Of a stretch of DNA of 64,000 bases, positions 47,322-58,001 are shown in pieces. The notes beneath the pieces were generated by a model. It made no database searches and had not been told where the DNA came from. It saw only the letters and a list, made by a program, of their open reading frames with translations. The position numbers and the translations under genes are program-made. Source of the DNA: Stutzerimonas xanthomarina. Its GTDB lineage: Bacteria > Pseudomonadota > Gammaproteobacteria > Pseudomonadales > Pseudomonadaceae. The DNA lies in the NCBI RefSeq assembly GCF_003935375.1, contig NZ_RHQM01000008.1:149962-213961 (forward strand), written 5' to 3'. Every line of letters starts with the position of its first letter. The stretch's first letter is position 1.

Positions 47322-49160
47322 CTACAGCGACTTCCAGAGTGAGTCAAAATCTTCATCCCCGCCCGCAGTGTGGGTTTTCCAGCCTGTGACAGGCGTCTCT
47401 CGCTCCGGTGCGACCTGTCCCAGGGAGCGGTATTCGAACTGATTGTAGTTGCCGGTAGCCGCACGGCGTTGGTTCAGCACGGCGCGTTCTTCCTCGCCGT
47501 TACGGTTGATCTGAACCTTGTGCCCCTCCTGGAAAGGCAGGCGTGGCGCGATCAGCGTTGCCGGCTGGGAGATCGCGGCGATCTCCGGCAACAGCAGGGC
47601 GCGCAGGTACTCACTACCCTGGTCGACCTTGCGCAGCAGGCGCAGACCACAGGGCTTGGCCTGCGGTGCGATCAGTTCGATGCCCAGCTGCGTGCTGCCG
47701 CCGCGTACCTGGCGAATCCAACGCACCACGGCGACGCTCCAGGTTTGCCCGGTGTCTTCGCGCAGTCCCAACAGCTCGCCGGTCTGCAGCAGGCTGGGCA
47801 CCTCGCCTTCCCAGGCCAGGCAGTAACCGCCGGGGCTATGGTCCACCAGCTGGACCTGATAGATAGGATGATCTTCGTTGCTGGTGGACTTACCTTTCGT
47901 CGATGCAGACGCGGCTGCTCTGGTCGCTGGCGCTGCGCGTGAAACATCGGGTCTGACGAACTCGATGTGGTCGCTGTCCGGCAGGCGTTCGATGCTGGTG
48001 CTCTGTGCATCGAATGCGTTGGCCCAGACATCCGCGGCGCCGTTGTGCAGCTTGAACACGGCTCGATTCGAGGTGCCGGGCAGTTCGAGCACTTCGTTGA
48101 AGGCGCGCTGACCGGCGAGTTGATAGTGCAGCGCGGTCATGCCGATGCACAGCGCCAGCGTGCCCTTTGCCGGAGTGCGCTGGAAGGTTCGTTCGGAGAT
48201 GGCGCCCCAGGCCGAGTTCAGGTGGCGCAGCAGATCGTCGTCCAGTCCTGCGGCGGCTGGCAGACGGCTCAGCCGGCGGTTGTCGGGCGCCAGGCGCAGA
48301 TGCTCATCGATCATGCCGACCAGCATCCGGGTATCGATGCCGAGCAGGTTCTGCTGGTTTCTGTCGGGAAACAGCGAACGGTAGCGCGGCGGCCCGTCCA
48401 CCAGCGGAGACAGGAGGAAAAGGCTGCTGGCGGCGCTGGCTGCCTGGATCTGCGCCATGGCGCCCCAGGCCTCCAGTGCTGCGGCCAGCTTGACGATGCT
48501 CTGCTGACGCAACTGATTGCAGCGCGCGCAACCGAGCAGCAGCGCTGCGAGGTAGCTCTGCTCAGCGGTGAGATCCTTGGAGTATCGCGCCAGCGGATCG
48601 CGCAGCAGCAGGCGCTCGGTGCCATGCTCGACTGCCAGCTGATAGAGCTGGTGCAGTTCGAGCCACAACCCGGCAGCAGCCGGGCTGTAGAGCTGGGTGG
48701 AGCGGATCAGCAACGCGCCGAGGCTGTGAATGGCGCGTTGCAGCGCGATCGACAACAGTTGGTGACGATCGCGCTCGGGTTGGGAAACCACACGCACCAC
48801 GATCAGCTTGTAGCCAACCGCGAGGTGATTCTGCAGCGCCTGGCAGAGACCGGCGACTTTGCGTGGTCGCTCGCTGAGCACGATGGGCTGGTTGACGAAG
48901 TGCTTTTCCAGCTGGTTGCAGACGAAATGCACGTCCGGCCGCAGCAGTTCCAACATCTGCAGGCGGGTTTCCGTGGCGATGCGCAGTTGGTTGAGTTCGA
49001 TCAGCGCCTGGTAAAGCTGGCGCGCGGTTTCGCCTATGTTGGCTTTCGGCAAGCCGGCGAGCCAGCCGGTTACGCCGCGCACGCTGGCGTCGCAGAAGGA
49101 CAGGGTCTGCCGGGTGGGCGCTGGTACGCGCAACAGCAGATGATGGCTCTGTCTATCCAA
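47322..49160 (-). CDS. PilZ-domain protein (putative c-di-GMP effector)
   Basis: A 612-residue cytoplasmic protein. The N-terminal about 400 residues are helix-rich with no named domain. From about residue 440 a PilZ-like core appears: YQVQLVDHSPGGYCLAWEGE, then GELLGLREDTGQTWSVAVVRW and GSTQLGIELIAPQAKP, which match the D-x-S-x-x-G and G-x-E-L elements of PilZ-like beta barrels. The upstream RxxxR motif was not clearly identified. It lies just upstream of fimX on the same strand (61-base gap), so they probably form one transcript for c-di-GMP control of pili. Confidence 0.68.
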   Translation of the reverse strand: MDRQSHHLLLRVPAPTRQTLSFCDASVRGVTGWLAGLPKANIGETARQLYQALIELNQLRIATETRLQMLELLRPDVHFVCNQLEKHFVNQPIVLSERPRKVAGLCQALQNHLAVGYKLIVVRVVSQPERDRHQLLSIALQRAIHSLGALLIRSTQLYSPAAAGLWLELHQLYQLAVEHGTERLLLRDPLARYSKDLTAEQSYLAALLLGCARCNQLRQQSIVKLAAALEAWGAMAQIQAASAASSLFLLSPLVDGPPRYRSLFPDRNQQNLLGIDTRMLVGMIDEHLRLAPDNRRLSRLPAAAGLDDDLLRHLNSAWGAISERTFQRTPAKGTLALCIGMTALHYQLAGQRAFNEVLELPGTSNRAVFKLHNGAADVWANAFDAQSTSIERLPDSDHIEFVRPDVSRAAPATRAAASASTKGKSTSNEDHPIYQVQLVDHSPGGYCLAWEGEVPSLLQTGELLGLREDTGQTWSVAVVRWIRQVRGGSTQLGIELIAPQAKPCGLRLLRKVDQGSEYLRALLLPEIAAISQPATLIAPRLPFQEGHKVQINRNGEEERAVLNQRRAATGNYNQFEYRSLGQVAPERETPVTGWKTHTAGGDEDFDSLWKSL

Positions 49161-49257
49161 ACGGTTGGCTCCGCGGCGGTCAGGACATAATTAATGAGAA
49201 CTCTATCAATATCTGCCGCAGCGGGCAGGACTGAATGATGGCTTCATGATATTAGCC

Positions 49258-49288
49258 GACGTTCGGCAGTTATGGGCTGCCGAACGTC
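49258..49288 (-). terminator. Hairpin terminating psd
   Basis: GACGTTCGGCAG (49258-49269) and CTGCCGAACGTC (49277-49288) form a perfect 12-bp stem with a seven-base loop TTATGGG. It lies just after the psd stop on the minus strand and before the PilZ-like gene start. The minus-strand sequence after it is GGCTAATATCATG, with few T residues, so it may be a rho-assisted or stabilising hairpin. Confidence 0.65.
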
Positions 49289-49301
49289 GCTGGGGCGGGA
49301 A

Positions 49302-50195
49302 TCAGAGGGCTTCGAGCGGGTCGGCGACGGTTGGGCTGAGCGTCGCCTGGCCCAGCGCTTCGCCCATGCACACGGGGCTCAGCGGCCCCAGTTGTTCAGC
49401 CCAGCGCACCTTTTCCGGCCCGAACAGCAGAATCACCGTCGAACCCAGCTTGAAACGGCCCATCTCGGCGCCTTTCTCAAGGTGGATGGGCGCACGCGCC
49501 GCTTCGTCGTAACGGAAGGTCTTCAAGGTACGCTTGGGTGGTGTGACCAGACCGGCCCAGACGGTCTCGATGCTGGCGACGATCATCGCGCCGACCAGCA
49601 CCATGGCCATCGGCCCGTGCTCGGTATCGAACAGGCAGACCACCCGCTCGTTGCGCGCGAACAGCTCCGGCACGCCCTGCGCCGTGACCGTGTTGACCGA
49701 GAAGATGCGCCCCGGCACGTAGACCATTTCCCGCAGCGTGCCGCTGACCGGCATGTGCACGCGGTGATAATCCTTGGGCGAGAGGTAGACCGTGGCGAAC
49801 GCGCCGCCCATGAACGGAGCAGCGCGTTCGTGATCGCCGCCAAGCAGCTCCATGGCGCTGTAACTGTGGCCCTTGGCCTGGAAGATACGGCCTTGTTCTA
49901 TCCGGCCCAGCTGGCTGATGGCGCCGTCGCAGGGGTTGAGGATGGCGCCCGGAGTCTGATCCAGCGGGCGGGCACCGTCTCTCAATGCGCGGGTGAAGAA
50001 GGCATTGAAGTGCTCGTAGGCCGTGGGCTCCTCGACCTGGGCCTCGCGCATGTCGACCTGAAAATGCCGGACGAACCACTTGATGAAGGTGTTCTTCACC
50101 CACGGCAGCCGGCACTCGGCCAGGCAGCCAGCCAGGCGGGAGATGAGGTGATGGGGCAGCACGTACTGGCTGATGATGAACAGGCGATCTTTCAT
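49302..50195 (-). CDS. psd: Phosphatidylserine decarboxylase
   Basis: A 297-residue inner-membrane enzyme forming phosphatidylethanolamine. It is autocleaved to a pyruvoyl-bearing alpha chain at LGST (about residue 256). Other marks are [13 protein letters not shown] (about 93), the catalytic His region [12 protein letters not shown] and [15 protein letters not shown]. Start ATG 50195 ([10 protein letters not shown]) is preceded by AAAGGACC; an in-frame ATG five codons upstream gives no better start. It follows rhdA by 11 bases and has its own hairpin terminator. Confidence 0.95.
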   Translation of the reverse strand: MKDRLFIISQYVLPHHLISRLAGCLAECRLPWVKNTFIKWFVRHFQVDMREAQVEEPTAYEHFNAFFTRALRDGARPLDQTPGAILNPCDGAISQLGRIEQGRIFQAKGHSYSAMELLGGDHERAAPFMGGAFATVYLSPKDYHRVHMPVSGTLREMVYVPGRIFSVNTVTAQGVPELFARNERVVCLFDTEHGPMAMVLVGAMIVASIETVWAGLVTPPKRTLKTFRYDEAARAPIHLEKGAEMGRFKLGSTVILLFGPEKVRWAEQLGPLSPVCMGEALGQATLSPTVADPLEAL

Positions 50196-50206
50196 GTGGG
50201 TCCTTT

Positions 50207-51022
50207 TCATTGCTGCACCGGTGTATCAGGCAGGTTGCCCCATTCGGACCAGGAGCCGGCATAGCCCTTGACGCGCGGGTAGCCGAGTGCCTTGGCCAGG
50301 AGGTAGGTGAGGCCGGAGCGATGATGGGTGTGGCAGTGGGTTACGACTTCCTTTTCCGGGACGATGCCCAGTGCCTCCAACTGCTCGGCGATGTCCTCGC
50401 GGATTCGGAGGTCGCGAGCGCGGTCCATGGCGGCGGTCCACTCGAAGTTGATTGCCCCGGGTATGTGGCCGCCCCGCGCGGCAAAGAGTTTTTCGCCACG
50501 GAATTCGGCCGGCGAGCGCGCGTCCCAGATCACCAGATCGTCTGCGCCGAGGCGGCTTTCGATGTAGCTGCGGGTCGCGATTGGGGCGGGGTCCATCGTC
50601 AGGTTCGGCAGGCCGGGCGCCGCCTCGGGTATCTGCTGGGTCAGCGGTCGCGCCTCGCCGAGCCAGGCGTGCAGCCCGCCGTTGAGGTAGTGGTAGTGGT
50701 GATGGCCGATCACGTCGAGCAGCCAGATGAAACGACCGGCCCAGCCGCCCCCTTCGTCGTCATACACCACGTACACCGCGTCGTGCCGATGACCCAGTGC
50801 GCCGAACAATCGCTGCAGTTGCGCAATATCCGGAAGCAATCCCGGTGCTGGCGGCTGGCCGAGCTGGGTCTGTTTGGGGTCGACGAAGCGAGCGCCCGGC
50901 AGGTGGCCTTCGGCATAACGGGCGGCGCTGGTCAGGTCGACCAGAATCAGCTCCGGCGCGTCCAGGCGTGCGGCCAGGTCGGCTGGCTCGATCACCAGCG
51001 GCAGGTTGGAAAAGGCAGACAC
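50207..51022 (-). CDS. rhdA: Rhodanese-type sulfurtransferase (RhdA)
   Basis: A 271-residue two-domain thiosulfate:cyanide sulfurtransferase. The catalytic C-terminal domain carries [16 protein letters not shown], with the persulfide Cys of the CHTHHR loop (about residue 229); A. vinelandii RhdA has [25 protein letters not shown] marks the inactive N-terminal domain. The start is GTG 51022 (VSAFSNLPL), after GAGG, giving a length like A. vinelandii RhdA; ATG 51034 adds four residues. The neighbourhood matches P. aeruginosa. Confidence 0.92.
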   Translation of the reverse strand: MSAFSNLPLVIEPADLAARLDAPELILVDLTSAARYAEGHLPGARFVDPKQTQLGQPPAPGLLPDIAQLQRLFGALGHRHDAVYVVYDDEGGGWAGRFIWLLDVIGHHHYHYLNGGLHAWLGEARPLTQQIPEAAPGLPNLTMDPAPIATRSYIESRLGADDLVIWDARSPAEFRGEKLFAARGGHIPGAINFEWTAAMDRARDLRIREDIAEQLEALGIVPEKEVVTHCHTHHRSGLTYLLAKALGYPRVKGYAGSWSEWGNLPDTPVQQ

Positions 51023-51069
51023 GGCAGCCCTCATCTAGTCGTAGAAGGGGCGAAGTCTAGCGAAAAAGC

Positions 51070-52584
51070 TCAGACCCCGCGCCTGCTGAAGGTAGCCAAT
51101 GCGCGCTCGATGCACTGCGTTGTTTTAGCGAATGTTTGCAGGGTAGTGTCGGAGAAGGGTGCGCCGTTCTTGTCGGAAACCACCAGCATCAGCACGCGCC
51201 CGTCGATGCCCAGCGAGCGCAACAGCAGATGTTCGCCGCTGAAAAGCGCTTTCAGGCTGCCGGGCAGCAAGGCCGAGAACTGTGCCATGTTGGCCGGCTG
51301 CAGGCGCAGCTGTGCCGGCTTTTCCAGCAGGCGGCGCACGATCTGGCTCTGCTCGGGGGTGAGGGTAAGTCGCGCAGCATCGCTTGGCAGGCCGGCCGAT
51401 TGCTGGGCGACCAGGCGGTTCTGCTTTCGGTCGAACAGCAACACCAGTGTGCGCTGCATACCCGCGCAGGCAAGGGCTTGGCTGGCGGTAGCGGTCAGCT
51501 GCAAGACGTTGCTGAACGGCGTCGGCTCGCTGAGCAGGCGGCGACAGTGCTCGCGCCATTCGGCCAGATCGGCATCGCTTGCTACCGGCGCAGCACGCAA
51601 CACCTGAAAACGGGTACCGGTAGGCCACAGCAGGCCTTGAGCCGGATGCCAGAGATCGGTCCGGCCGATATCCCGGGCGCTGGTCGCCGCCTGCTGGTGC
51701 ACCATCTGCTGCAGATCGGCGAGCGACACCTGCAGATACAAACCGGCCAGGCGCTGCCAGCGCAGGCTGTGTACGCCGCTCCAGCTATGGTGCGAGGACA
51801 GTGCCAGGCCGTTGGCCAGCACGATGGTGTTGCTCGGCAGCGTCAGCCAGCGGCGCAGGTCGGGGTCGGCGTCGAGCATCTGCTGCTGATGCAGCGGGTG
51901 CTCGTTGTCGTGGGCAATATGCAGGGCCTTGATCAGGCGCCGCCGATCGGTGCCCAGCAGGCGATAACCCTGAATGATCCAGTCTGGCAGCCGCCAATGC
52001 TCAGCAAGCCTTAGGCACAGCTCCAGCAGGGATACGCCGAGCAGCTCGCGCTCGACCCTGCTGGCCGGCTCGCCCTTGACCAGTACCCGCTGCTCCCAAC
52101 TGTCGAGCAGATGCGGATAGGCGCCTATCAGCGCCCAGGCGGGAGACAGGAACAGCAGGCTGCCCCAGTGAATGTCCTGCCACAGTCGTGCGAGGCGGGC
52201 GGCGAACAGTCCGTTGGCCTGCTGGCTGGCGTGGCGGCTGATTAATACCAGTTGCCGCAGCGGCTGCGGCATGTCGGCGGCCTCCATGGCCGGAATGCGC
52301 GCCAGCAGCGCTTCGGCGCGCTGCAGGCCGATGCGGCTGAGCGCGACCTCCAGGCTCTCGGCCGGCTGGCTGTCGCCGATGCCCCGATTGGCCTCCTGGA
52401 TGAAACGCAGCGCCAGCACGGGGCTGTCCTGAATAAGTTCGGCGATCTGCCGCATCGACTTGCTGCTGTCGCGCAGCGCCAGTCGCACTTTGCCGTGGAC
52501 GCCGGCAAACGCGGGAAGGGGTGCATCGTCGAGAGCCTTGATCCAGGCGGGTATCGTGCGTGGCAGCGGAGGTGTGGTGGTCAT
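51070..52584 (-). CDS. HDOD domain protein
   Basis: A 504-residue signalling protein. Residues about 15-220 form an HDOD domain: VHGKVRLALRDSSKSMRQIA, then LALRFIQEANRGIGDSQPAE and VALSRIGLQRAEALLARIP. The C-terminal part after about residue 330 has GAF-like beta-rich content, with VLQLTATASQALACAGM and LLLRSLGIDGRVLMLVVSDK. No HD catalytic pair is seen. It lies beside motA on the opposite strand. HDOD proteins often act in c-di-GMP or chemotaxis signalling; the role here is unknown. Confidence 0.8.
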   Translation of the reverse strand: MTTTPPLPRTIPAWIKALDDAPLPAFAGVHGKVRLALRDSSKSMRQIAELIQDSPVLALRFIQEANRGIGDSQPAESLEVALSRIGLQRAEALLARIPAMEAADMPQPLRQLVLISRHASQQANGLFAARLARLWQDIHWGSLLFLSPAWALIGAYPHLLDSWEQRVLVKGEPASRVERELLGVSLLELCLRLAEHWRLPDWIIQGYRLLGTDRRRLIKALHIAHDNEHPLHQQQMLDADPDLRRWLTLPSNTIVLANGLALSSHHSWSGVHSLRWQRLAGLYLQVSLADLQQMVHQQAATSARDIGRTDLWHPAQGLLWPTGTRFQVLRAAPVASDADLAEWREHCRRLLSEPTPFSNVLQLTATASQALACAGMQRTLVLLFDRKQNRLVAQQSAGLPSDAARLTLTPEQSQIVRRLLEKPAQLRLQPANMAQFSALLPGSLKALFSGEHLLLRSLGIDGRVLMLVVSDKNGAPFSDTTLQTFAKTTQCIERALATFSRRGV

Positions 52585-52750
52585 GGCCGAACTAGCTTTT
52601 CATCGGGGTGGCCTTTAGTCTGGCGCAAAAGTTCCGATAACCAGAACAATTCTTCCAACATTCCTTTCGCAAGGTCGTCTGGTGGCGATTCTGGGCGTTT
52701 ATTTGCCCTTGATCCGGACGGCTCGTAACCAGGTTTTAGACGTACCTCCT

Positions 52751-53602
52751 ATGGTCAAAATAATCGGGATTATCGTCGTGTTCGCCAGCGTGCTGGGCGG
52801 GTTCGTGCTCTCTGGCGGCAAGATCGGCGCGCTCATCCATCCGTTCGAGGTGATGATCATTGGTGGTGCGGCGCTGGGCGGTTTTCTGCAGGCCAACCCT
52901 GCCAGCACCACCATGCTGGTGTTCAAAAAATCGCTGAAGATGTTCAGCACCCGTTTTACCCATACCTATTATCTGGAAGTGCTCAGCCTGCTCTACTCGA
53001 TCCTCAACAAGAGTCGTCGTGAAGGGATGATGGCCATTGAAGCTGACCTGGAAGATCCCGCCGCTAGTCCGCTGTTCAGCAAGTACCCGGGCTTCCTGCA
53101 GGACGAGCGTATGACCGCGTTCACCTGCGATTACCTGCGCATCATGTCGTCCGGCAACATGGCGCCGCACGAACTCGAAGGCTTGTTCGACATGGAGCTC
53201 AACAGCCTGAAGGAAGAGCTCGAGCATCCCTCCCACGCAGTCAGCAAAATCGCCGACGGTTTGCCAGCAATGGGTATCGTTGCGGCGGTGCTGGGCATCG
53301 TCATCACCATGTCGATCCTCGCCGAGGCGGATAACGCGATGATCGGTTACAAGGTTGGCTCGGCGCTGGTCGGTACTTTCCTCGGTATTCTTGCCTCCTA
53401 TGGCTTCTTCGGCCCGCTGGCCGCGGCCCTGGAGCACGACGCCAAGGAAGAGCTGAATGTCTACGAGGCGATCAAGGCAACGCTGGTCGCTTCGGCCTCG
53501 GGCATGCCGCCGACGCTGGCCGTCGAGTTCGGGCGCAAGGTCCTTTATCCGGCGCATCGCCCGAGCTTTGCCGAGCTCGAGCAAGCCATGCGCGGCAGCT
53601 AA
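52751..53602 (+). CDS. motA: Flagellar motor stator protein MotA
   Basis: A 283-residue, four-helix inner-membrane proton-channel stator subunit, the usual Pseudomonas MotA length. N-terminal IVVFASVLGGFVLSGGKIGA gives helix one; HPFEVMIIGGAALGGFLQAN follows. The cytoplasmic loop and helices three and four include AVSKIADGLPAMGIVAAVLG (about residue 170) and the cluster YKVGSALVGTFLGILASYGF. An in-frame start 23 codons upstream was rejected, since the known N-terminus begins at ATG 52751. motB starts nine bases after the stop. Confidence 0.95.
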   Translation: MVKIIGIIVVFASVLGGFVLSGGKIGALIHPFEVMIIGGAALGGFLQANPASTTMLVFKKSLKMFSTRFTHTYYLEVLSLLYSILNKSRREGMMAIEADLEDPAASPLFSKYPGFLQDERMTAFTCDYLRIMSSGNMAPHELEGLFDMELNSLKEELEHPSHAVSKIADGLPAMGIVAAVLGIVITMSILAEADNAMIGYKVGSALVGTFLGILASYGFFGPLAAALEHDAKEELNVYEAIKATLVASASGMPPTLAVEFGRKVLYPAHRPSFAELEQAMRGS

Positions 53603-53611
53603 AGGCTCGTC

Positions 53612-54613
53612 ATGGACAACACTCAACCGATCATCGTCAAACGGGTCAAGAAGGTCGCGGGCGGCCACCATGGCGGCGCGTGGAAGATCGCCTTCGCCGA
53701 CTTTGCTACCGCGATGATGGCGTTCTTTCTGGTGATGTGGTTGATGAGTTCGGCGACGCCAGAGCAGAAGAAACTGATCTCCGGCTACTTCCAGGATCCG
53801 ATCGGCTTCACCGAAAGCGCCAGCCCGCACGTCATCGACCTGGGGGGGACGCCAACCCCCTCGCCGGACCGCACACTCAATCCAGAGTTGGAGCCGGCGC
53901 AGAGCGAAGCGCAGATCGATAGCGATCAGGTGGAAACCTTCGCCGAACAGCTGGAGCGCGAGCGCCTCGAGCTGCTGTTGCAGGAGCTGCAGAACAAGGT
54001 CGACGAGAATCCCGAGCTGCAGAAGTTCAAGGACCAGATCCTTTTCGAAATCACCCAGGACGGCCTGCGCATCCAGATCATGGATGCCGAGAACCGGCCC
54101 ATGTTCGCCCTCGGTAGCGCCCAGTTGCAGCCCTACTTCGAAGACATCCTGCTGGCGCTGGTCGACACCATCGCCGCGGTGCCGAACAAAATCAGCGTCA
54201 GCGGCCACACCGATGCCAAGCCTTTCTCGGGGCGCAGCGACTTCGGCAACTGGGAGCTTTCGGCCGGGCGTGCCAACGCTGCACGCCGCACGCTGGTGAT
54301 CGGTGGTTACCCGGAAGATCAGATCGCGCGGGTAGTGGGCTACGCCTCGTCCGCGCTGTTCGATCGCAAGGACCCGCTCAATCCGGTCAACCGACGCATC
54401 GATATTCTGGTGCTGACCAAGAAGGCGCAGCGTTCGATCGAGGATGAGCAGCCCGCTGCCACGGATTCGACCGGTGCTGCCGAAGGCGAAGTCGCGCCAT
54501 CTGGCGGCGCGGCGCCGGCTGGGGAGGAGCCGTTACAGCCGGAGCAACTGCGGGAGCGGTTGAACATCTTCGAAGATGGCGTGCTGCAGTTCAGTCAGCC
54601 CGGCGAGGGCTGA
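53612..54613 (+). CDS. motB: Flagellar motor stator protein MotB
   Basis: A 333-residue stator subunit with one transmembrane helix and a periplasmic OmpA-type peptidoglycan-binding domain. The N-terminal GAWKIAFADFATAMMAFFLV holds the proton-binding Asp in ADFATAMMAFF. The plug/linker region is acidic and Glu-rich (EQLERERLELLLQELQNK). The OmpA domain has SVSGHTDAKPFSGRSDFGNW (about residue 193) with SAGRANAARR. It forms the stator with MotA and anchors it to peptidoglycan. The C-terminal Pro/Ala/Glu extension is low complexity. Next gene rsgA converges with a nine-base gap. Confidence 0.95.
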   Translation: MDNTQPIIVKRVKKVAGGHHGGAWKIAFADFATAMMAFFLVMWLMSSATPEQKKLISGYFQDPIGFTESASPHVIDLGGTPTPSPDRTLNPELEPAQSEAQIDSDQVETFAEQLERERLELLLQELQNKVDENPELQKFKDQILFEITQDGLRIQIMDAENRPMFALGSAQLQPYFEDILLALVDTIAAVPNKISVSGHTDAKPFSGRSDFGNWELSAGRANAARRTLVIGGYPEDQIARVVGYASSALFDRKDPLNPVNRRIDILVLTKKAQRSIEDEQPAATDSTGAAEGEVAPSGGAAPAGEEPLQPEQLRERLNIFEDGVLQFSQPGEG

Positions 54614-54621
54614 GCGCCAGA

Positions 54622-55653
54622 TCAGTAATCCGGTTCTGGCAGGCTGCTGAGAATGTGTCGGTAACTGCTCATGCGCTGCGGCTGGATGCGCCCGTCCTCC
54701 AGCGCCTGGAGCAGGGCGCAGCCGGGCTCGCGATCATGCTTGCAGTCGCGGAAGCGGCAGTGCCCGAGCAGATCCTGGAATTCGATGAAGCCCGCTTCGA
54801 CGTCGGCGCGACTGACGTGGCCTAAGCCGAATTCGCGGATGCCGGGGGAGTCGATCAGCTCGCCGCCACCGGGAAAGTGGAACAGACGTGCCGTGGTGGT
54901 GGTATGGGTGCCCTTGCCGGTCATTTCCGACAGCGCCCCGACGCGGGTGTCGACGCCCGGCAGCAGGCTGTTCACCAGCGAAGACTTGCCTACCCCGGAT
55001 TGCCCGACGAAGACGCTGACGTGGCCGTCGAGCCGCGCCTTGAGCGCTTCCATGCCGCCACCACCGTGGGCCGAGACTTCCAGCAGCGGGTAGTTCAGCT
55101 TCCGATAGACTTCCAGCAGGCGATTCAGCGCGGCTTCGTTCTGCTCGTCGATCAGGTCGACCTTGTTCAACAGCAGCAATGGCGTGATGCCGGCGTGCTC
55201 CGCGGCGACCAGATAGCGGTCGATCAGGTTGGCGTGGGGCTCCGGTAGCGGCGCGAAGACGATGACGATCAGGTCGACGTTCGCCGCCACGGGCTTGAGC
55301 TGGCCACGGGTATCCGGGCGGCAGAGTTCCGAATGTCGCGGCAGCTGCGCAACGATGACGCCGATGCCCTGGTTGCCCGGGCGCCAGACCACACGATCGC
55401 CGGTGACCAGCGCCGGCAGGTTGGCGCGCAGGTGGCAGCGAAAGACCTGCCCGCTGTGTTCGCCTTCCAGTGCTTCTACCTCGACCTGCACGCCGAAATG
55501 CGCGATGACCAGTCCGGTCTGCTCCGGGCCAAGATCGCCGCCTTCGAGTTCTTCGAGTGCACGACTTTCGCGACGCGCGGCGCGGGCGGCGCGCTCTTCC
55601 TGGATTTTCTCGATACGCCAGTTCTGCCGGCGGTTGAGTTGGCGTTTGGCCAT
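54622..55653 (-). CDS. rsgA: Ribosome small subunit-dependent GTPase A
   Basis: A 343-residue circularly permuted GTPase aiding 30S maturation. The N-terminal OB-fold is followed by the permuted G motifs: [12 protein letters not shown] (G4, about residue 158), then [17 protein letters not shown] (G1, about 215), [20 protein letters not shown] (G3 DSPG, about 245), and the C-terminal zinc knuckle [14 protein letters not shown] (about 300). Long basic N-terminus [20 protein letters not shown] is typical. It converges with motB. Confidence 0.95.
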   Translation of the reverse strand: MAKRQLNRRQNWRIEKIQEERAARAARRESRALEELEGGDLGPEQTGLVIAHFGVQVEVEALEGEHSGQVFRCHLRANLPALVTGDRVVWRPGNQGIGVIVAQLPRHSELCRPDTRGQLKPVAANVDLIVIVFAPLPEPHANLIDRYLVAAEHAGITPLLLLNKVDLIDEQNEAALNRLLEVYRKLNYPLLEVSAHGGGGMEALKARLDGHVSVFVGQSGVGKSSLVNSLLPGVDTRVGALSEMTGKGTHTTTTARLFHFPGGGELIDSPGIREFGLGHVSRADVEAGFIEFQDLLGHCRFRDCKHDREPGCALLQALEDGRIQPQRMSSYRHILSSLPEPDY

Positions 55654-55776
55654 GAATTCGGTTGTCTCTGAGGTTGGTGAGCGAGTCTAGCATGCTGCAA
55701 CCCGACCACTTCGGCCTGTATCGCGCTGAAGCCGGAGGGTTAGACTGGCGCTCCTTCACCCGTTCGATTGTCGGTC

Positions 55777-57154
<1,378 letters not shown>

Positions 57155-57187
57155 AAGGGGCGTTAACGCCTGACGCGTTTGCGGATC

Positions 57188-57257
57188 GTAGGGTGGATCA
57201 CGCTTCACCGATCCACCGACGAGGCCAGGTGGATGTAAAAAGCGACATCCACCCTAC
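57188..57257. repeat. Tandem double hairpin (REP/BIME-like)
   Basis: Two hairpins lie side by side. The first is GGTGGATC (57192-57199) with GATCCACC (57210-57217). The second is GGTGGATG (57228-57235) with CATCCACC (57246-57253). The outer arms GTAGGGTGGAT (57188-57198) and ATCCACCCTAC (57247-57257) also form an 11-bp perfect inverted repeat. This is the architecture of a bacterial interspersed mosaic element. It lies in the 186-base gap between orn and the convergent gene starting at 57341. Confidence 0.7.
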
Positions 57258-57340
57258 GTCACTGATGATCATCGTGAGAGTGAGGCCGCAGCGTCGTCCA
57301 TCCAGTGGTCAATCGGCGCCTTTTGGCGAGGCGCCGACAG

Positions 57341-57982
57341 TTATTTCCCCAGCTTGCGCAGCTCGTCCGATTCGACGATGCGCATGCCGTCGCCTTCCTC
57401 CAGCGCCAGTCGCCACAGCGCGCGGGCGAGGGTGCAGGTCTCGATGCCGTGGTACTTGCCCGGCAGCAGCTGCGACAGGGGCGCCGCGATGCGTTCGCTC
57501 AACCGCGGCTCCAGGCGTGGGCCGATCAGCTGAGAGGGGCGGGCGATGGTCAGCTGTGGCCAGTCCTGCTGCTGCAATGCCGCCTCCATTTCGCCTTTGA
57601 CCTTGAGGTAGAAGATCGAACTGTCCGGGTTGGCCCCCAGCGAGCTGATCACCAGCAGGTGACGCGCGCCCATCTCCTTAGCCCGGCGGGCAAACGCCAG
57701 CACCAGATCATGATCGATGGCGCGGAACGCCTCCTGGCCACCGGCCTGCTTTAGCGTGCTGCCCAGGCAGCAGAAGGCCGTGTCGATCTCGCCGCCCAGC
57801 GTTGGCAGCAACGCCAGCAGCTCTCCGACCGGGTTTTCCAGGCGCTGATGGGCCGCCAATGGCCTGCGTGTGGGCGCCAGCACGCGTTCGACGGTGGGTT
57901 CGTTGAGCAGGCGATCGAGCAGGTGCTCGCCAGTGAGTCCGGTGGCGCCGGCAAGCAGAATGCGCTGTGGCGTCAAATACAT
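57341..57982 (-). CDS. NAD(P)-binding epimerase/SDR-like protein
   Basis: A 213-residue atypical short-chain dehydrogenase-type protein (NAD(P)H-binding family). The N-terminal [20 protein letters not shown] carries the glycine-rich GxxGxxG loop (residues 7-26). [14 protein letters not shown] follows, then [20 protein letters not shown] (active-site-like Ser/Tyr, about 105) and the end [22 protein letters not shown] 57982 has CAGGAG upstream, which decides the start; a far-upstream in-frame start is rejected. It lies 19 bases after the C13 gene and is probably co-transcribed. Confidence 0.78.
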   Translation of the reverse strand: MYLTPQRILLAGATGLTGEHLLDRLLNEPTVERVLAPTRRPLAAHQRLENPVGELLALLPTLGGEIDTAFCCLGSTLKQAGGQEAFRAIDHDLVLAFARRAKEMGARHLLVISSLGANPDSSIFYLKVKGEMEAALQQQDWPQLTIARPSQLIGPRLEPRLSERIAAPLSQLLPGKYHGIETCTLARALWRLALEEGDGMRIVESDELRKLGK

Positions 57983-58001
57983 GGTCTTGCTCCTGTGGCG
58001 A

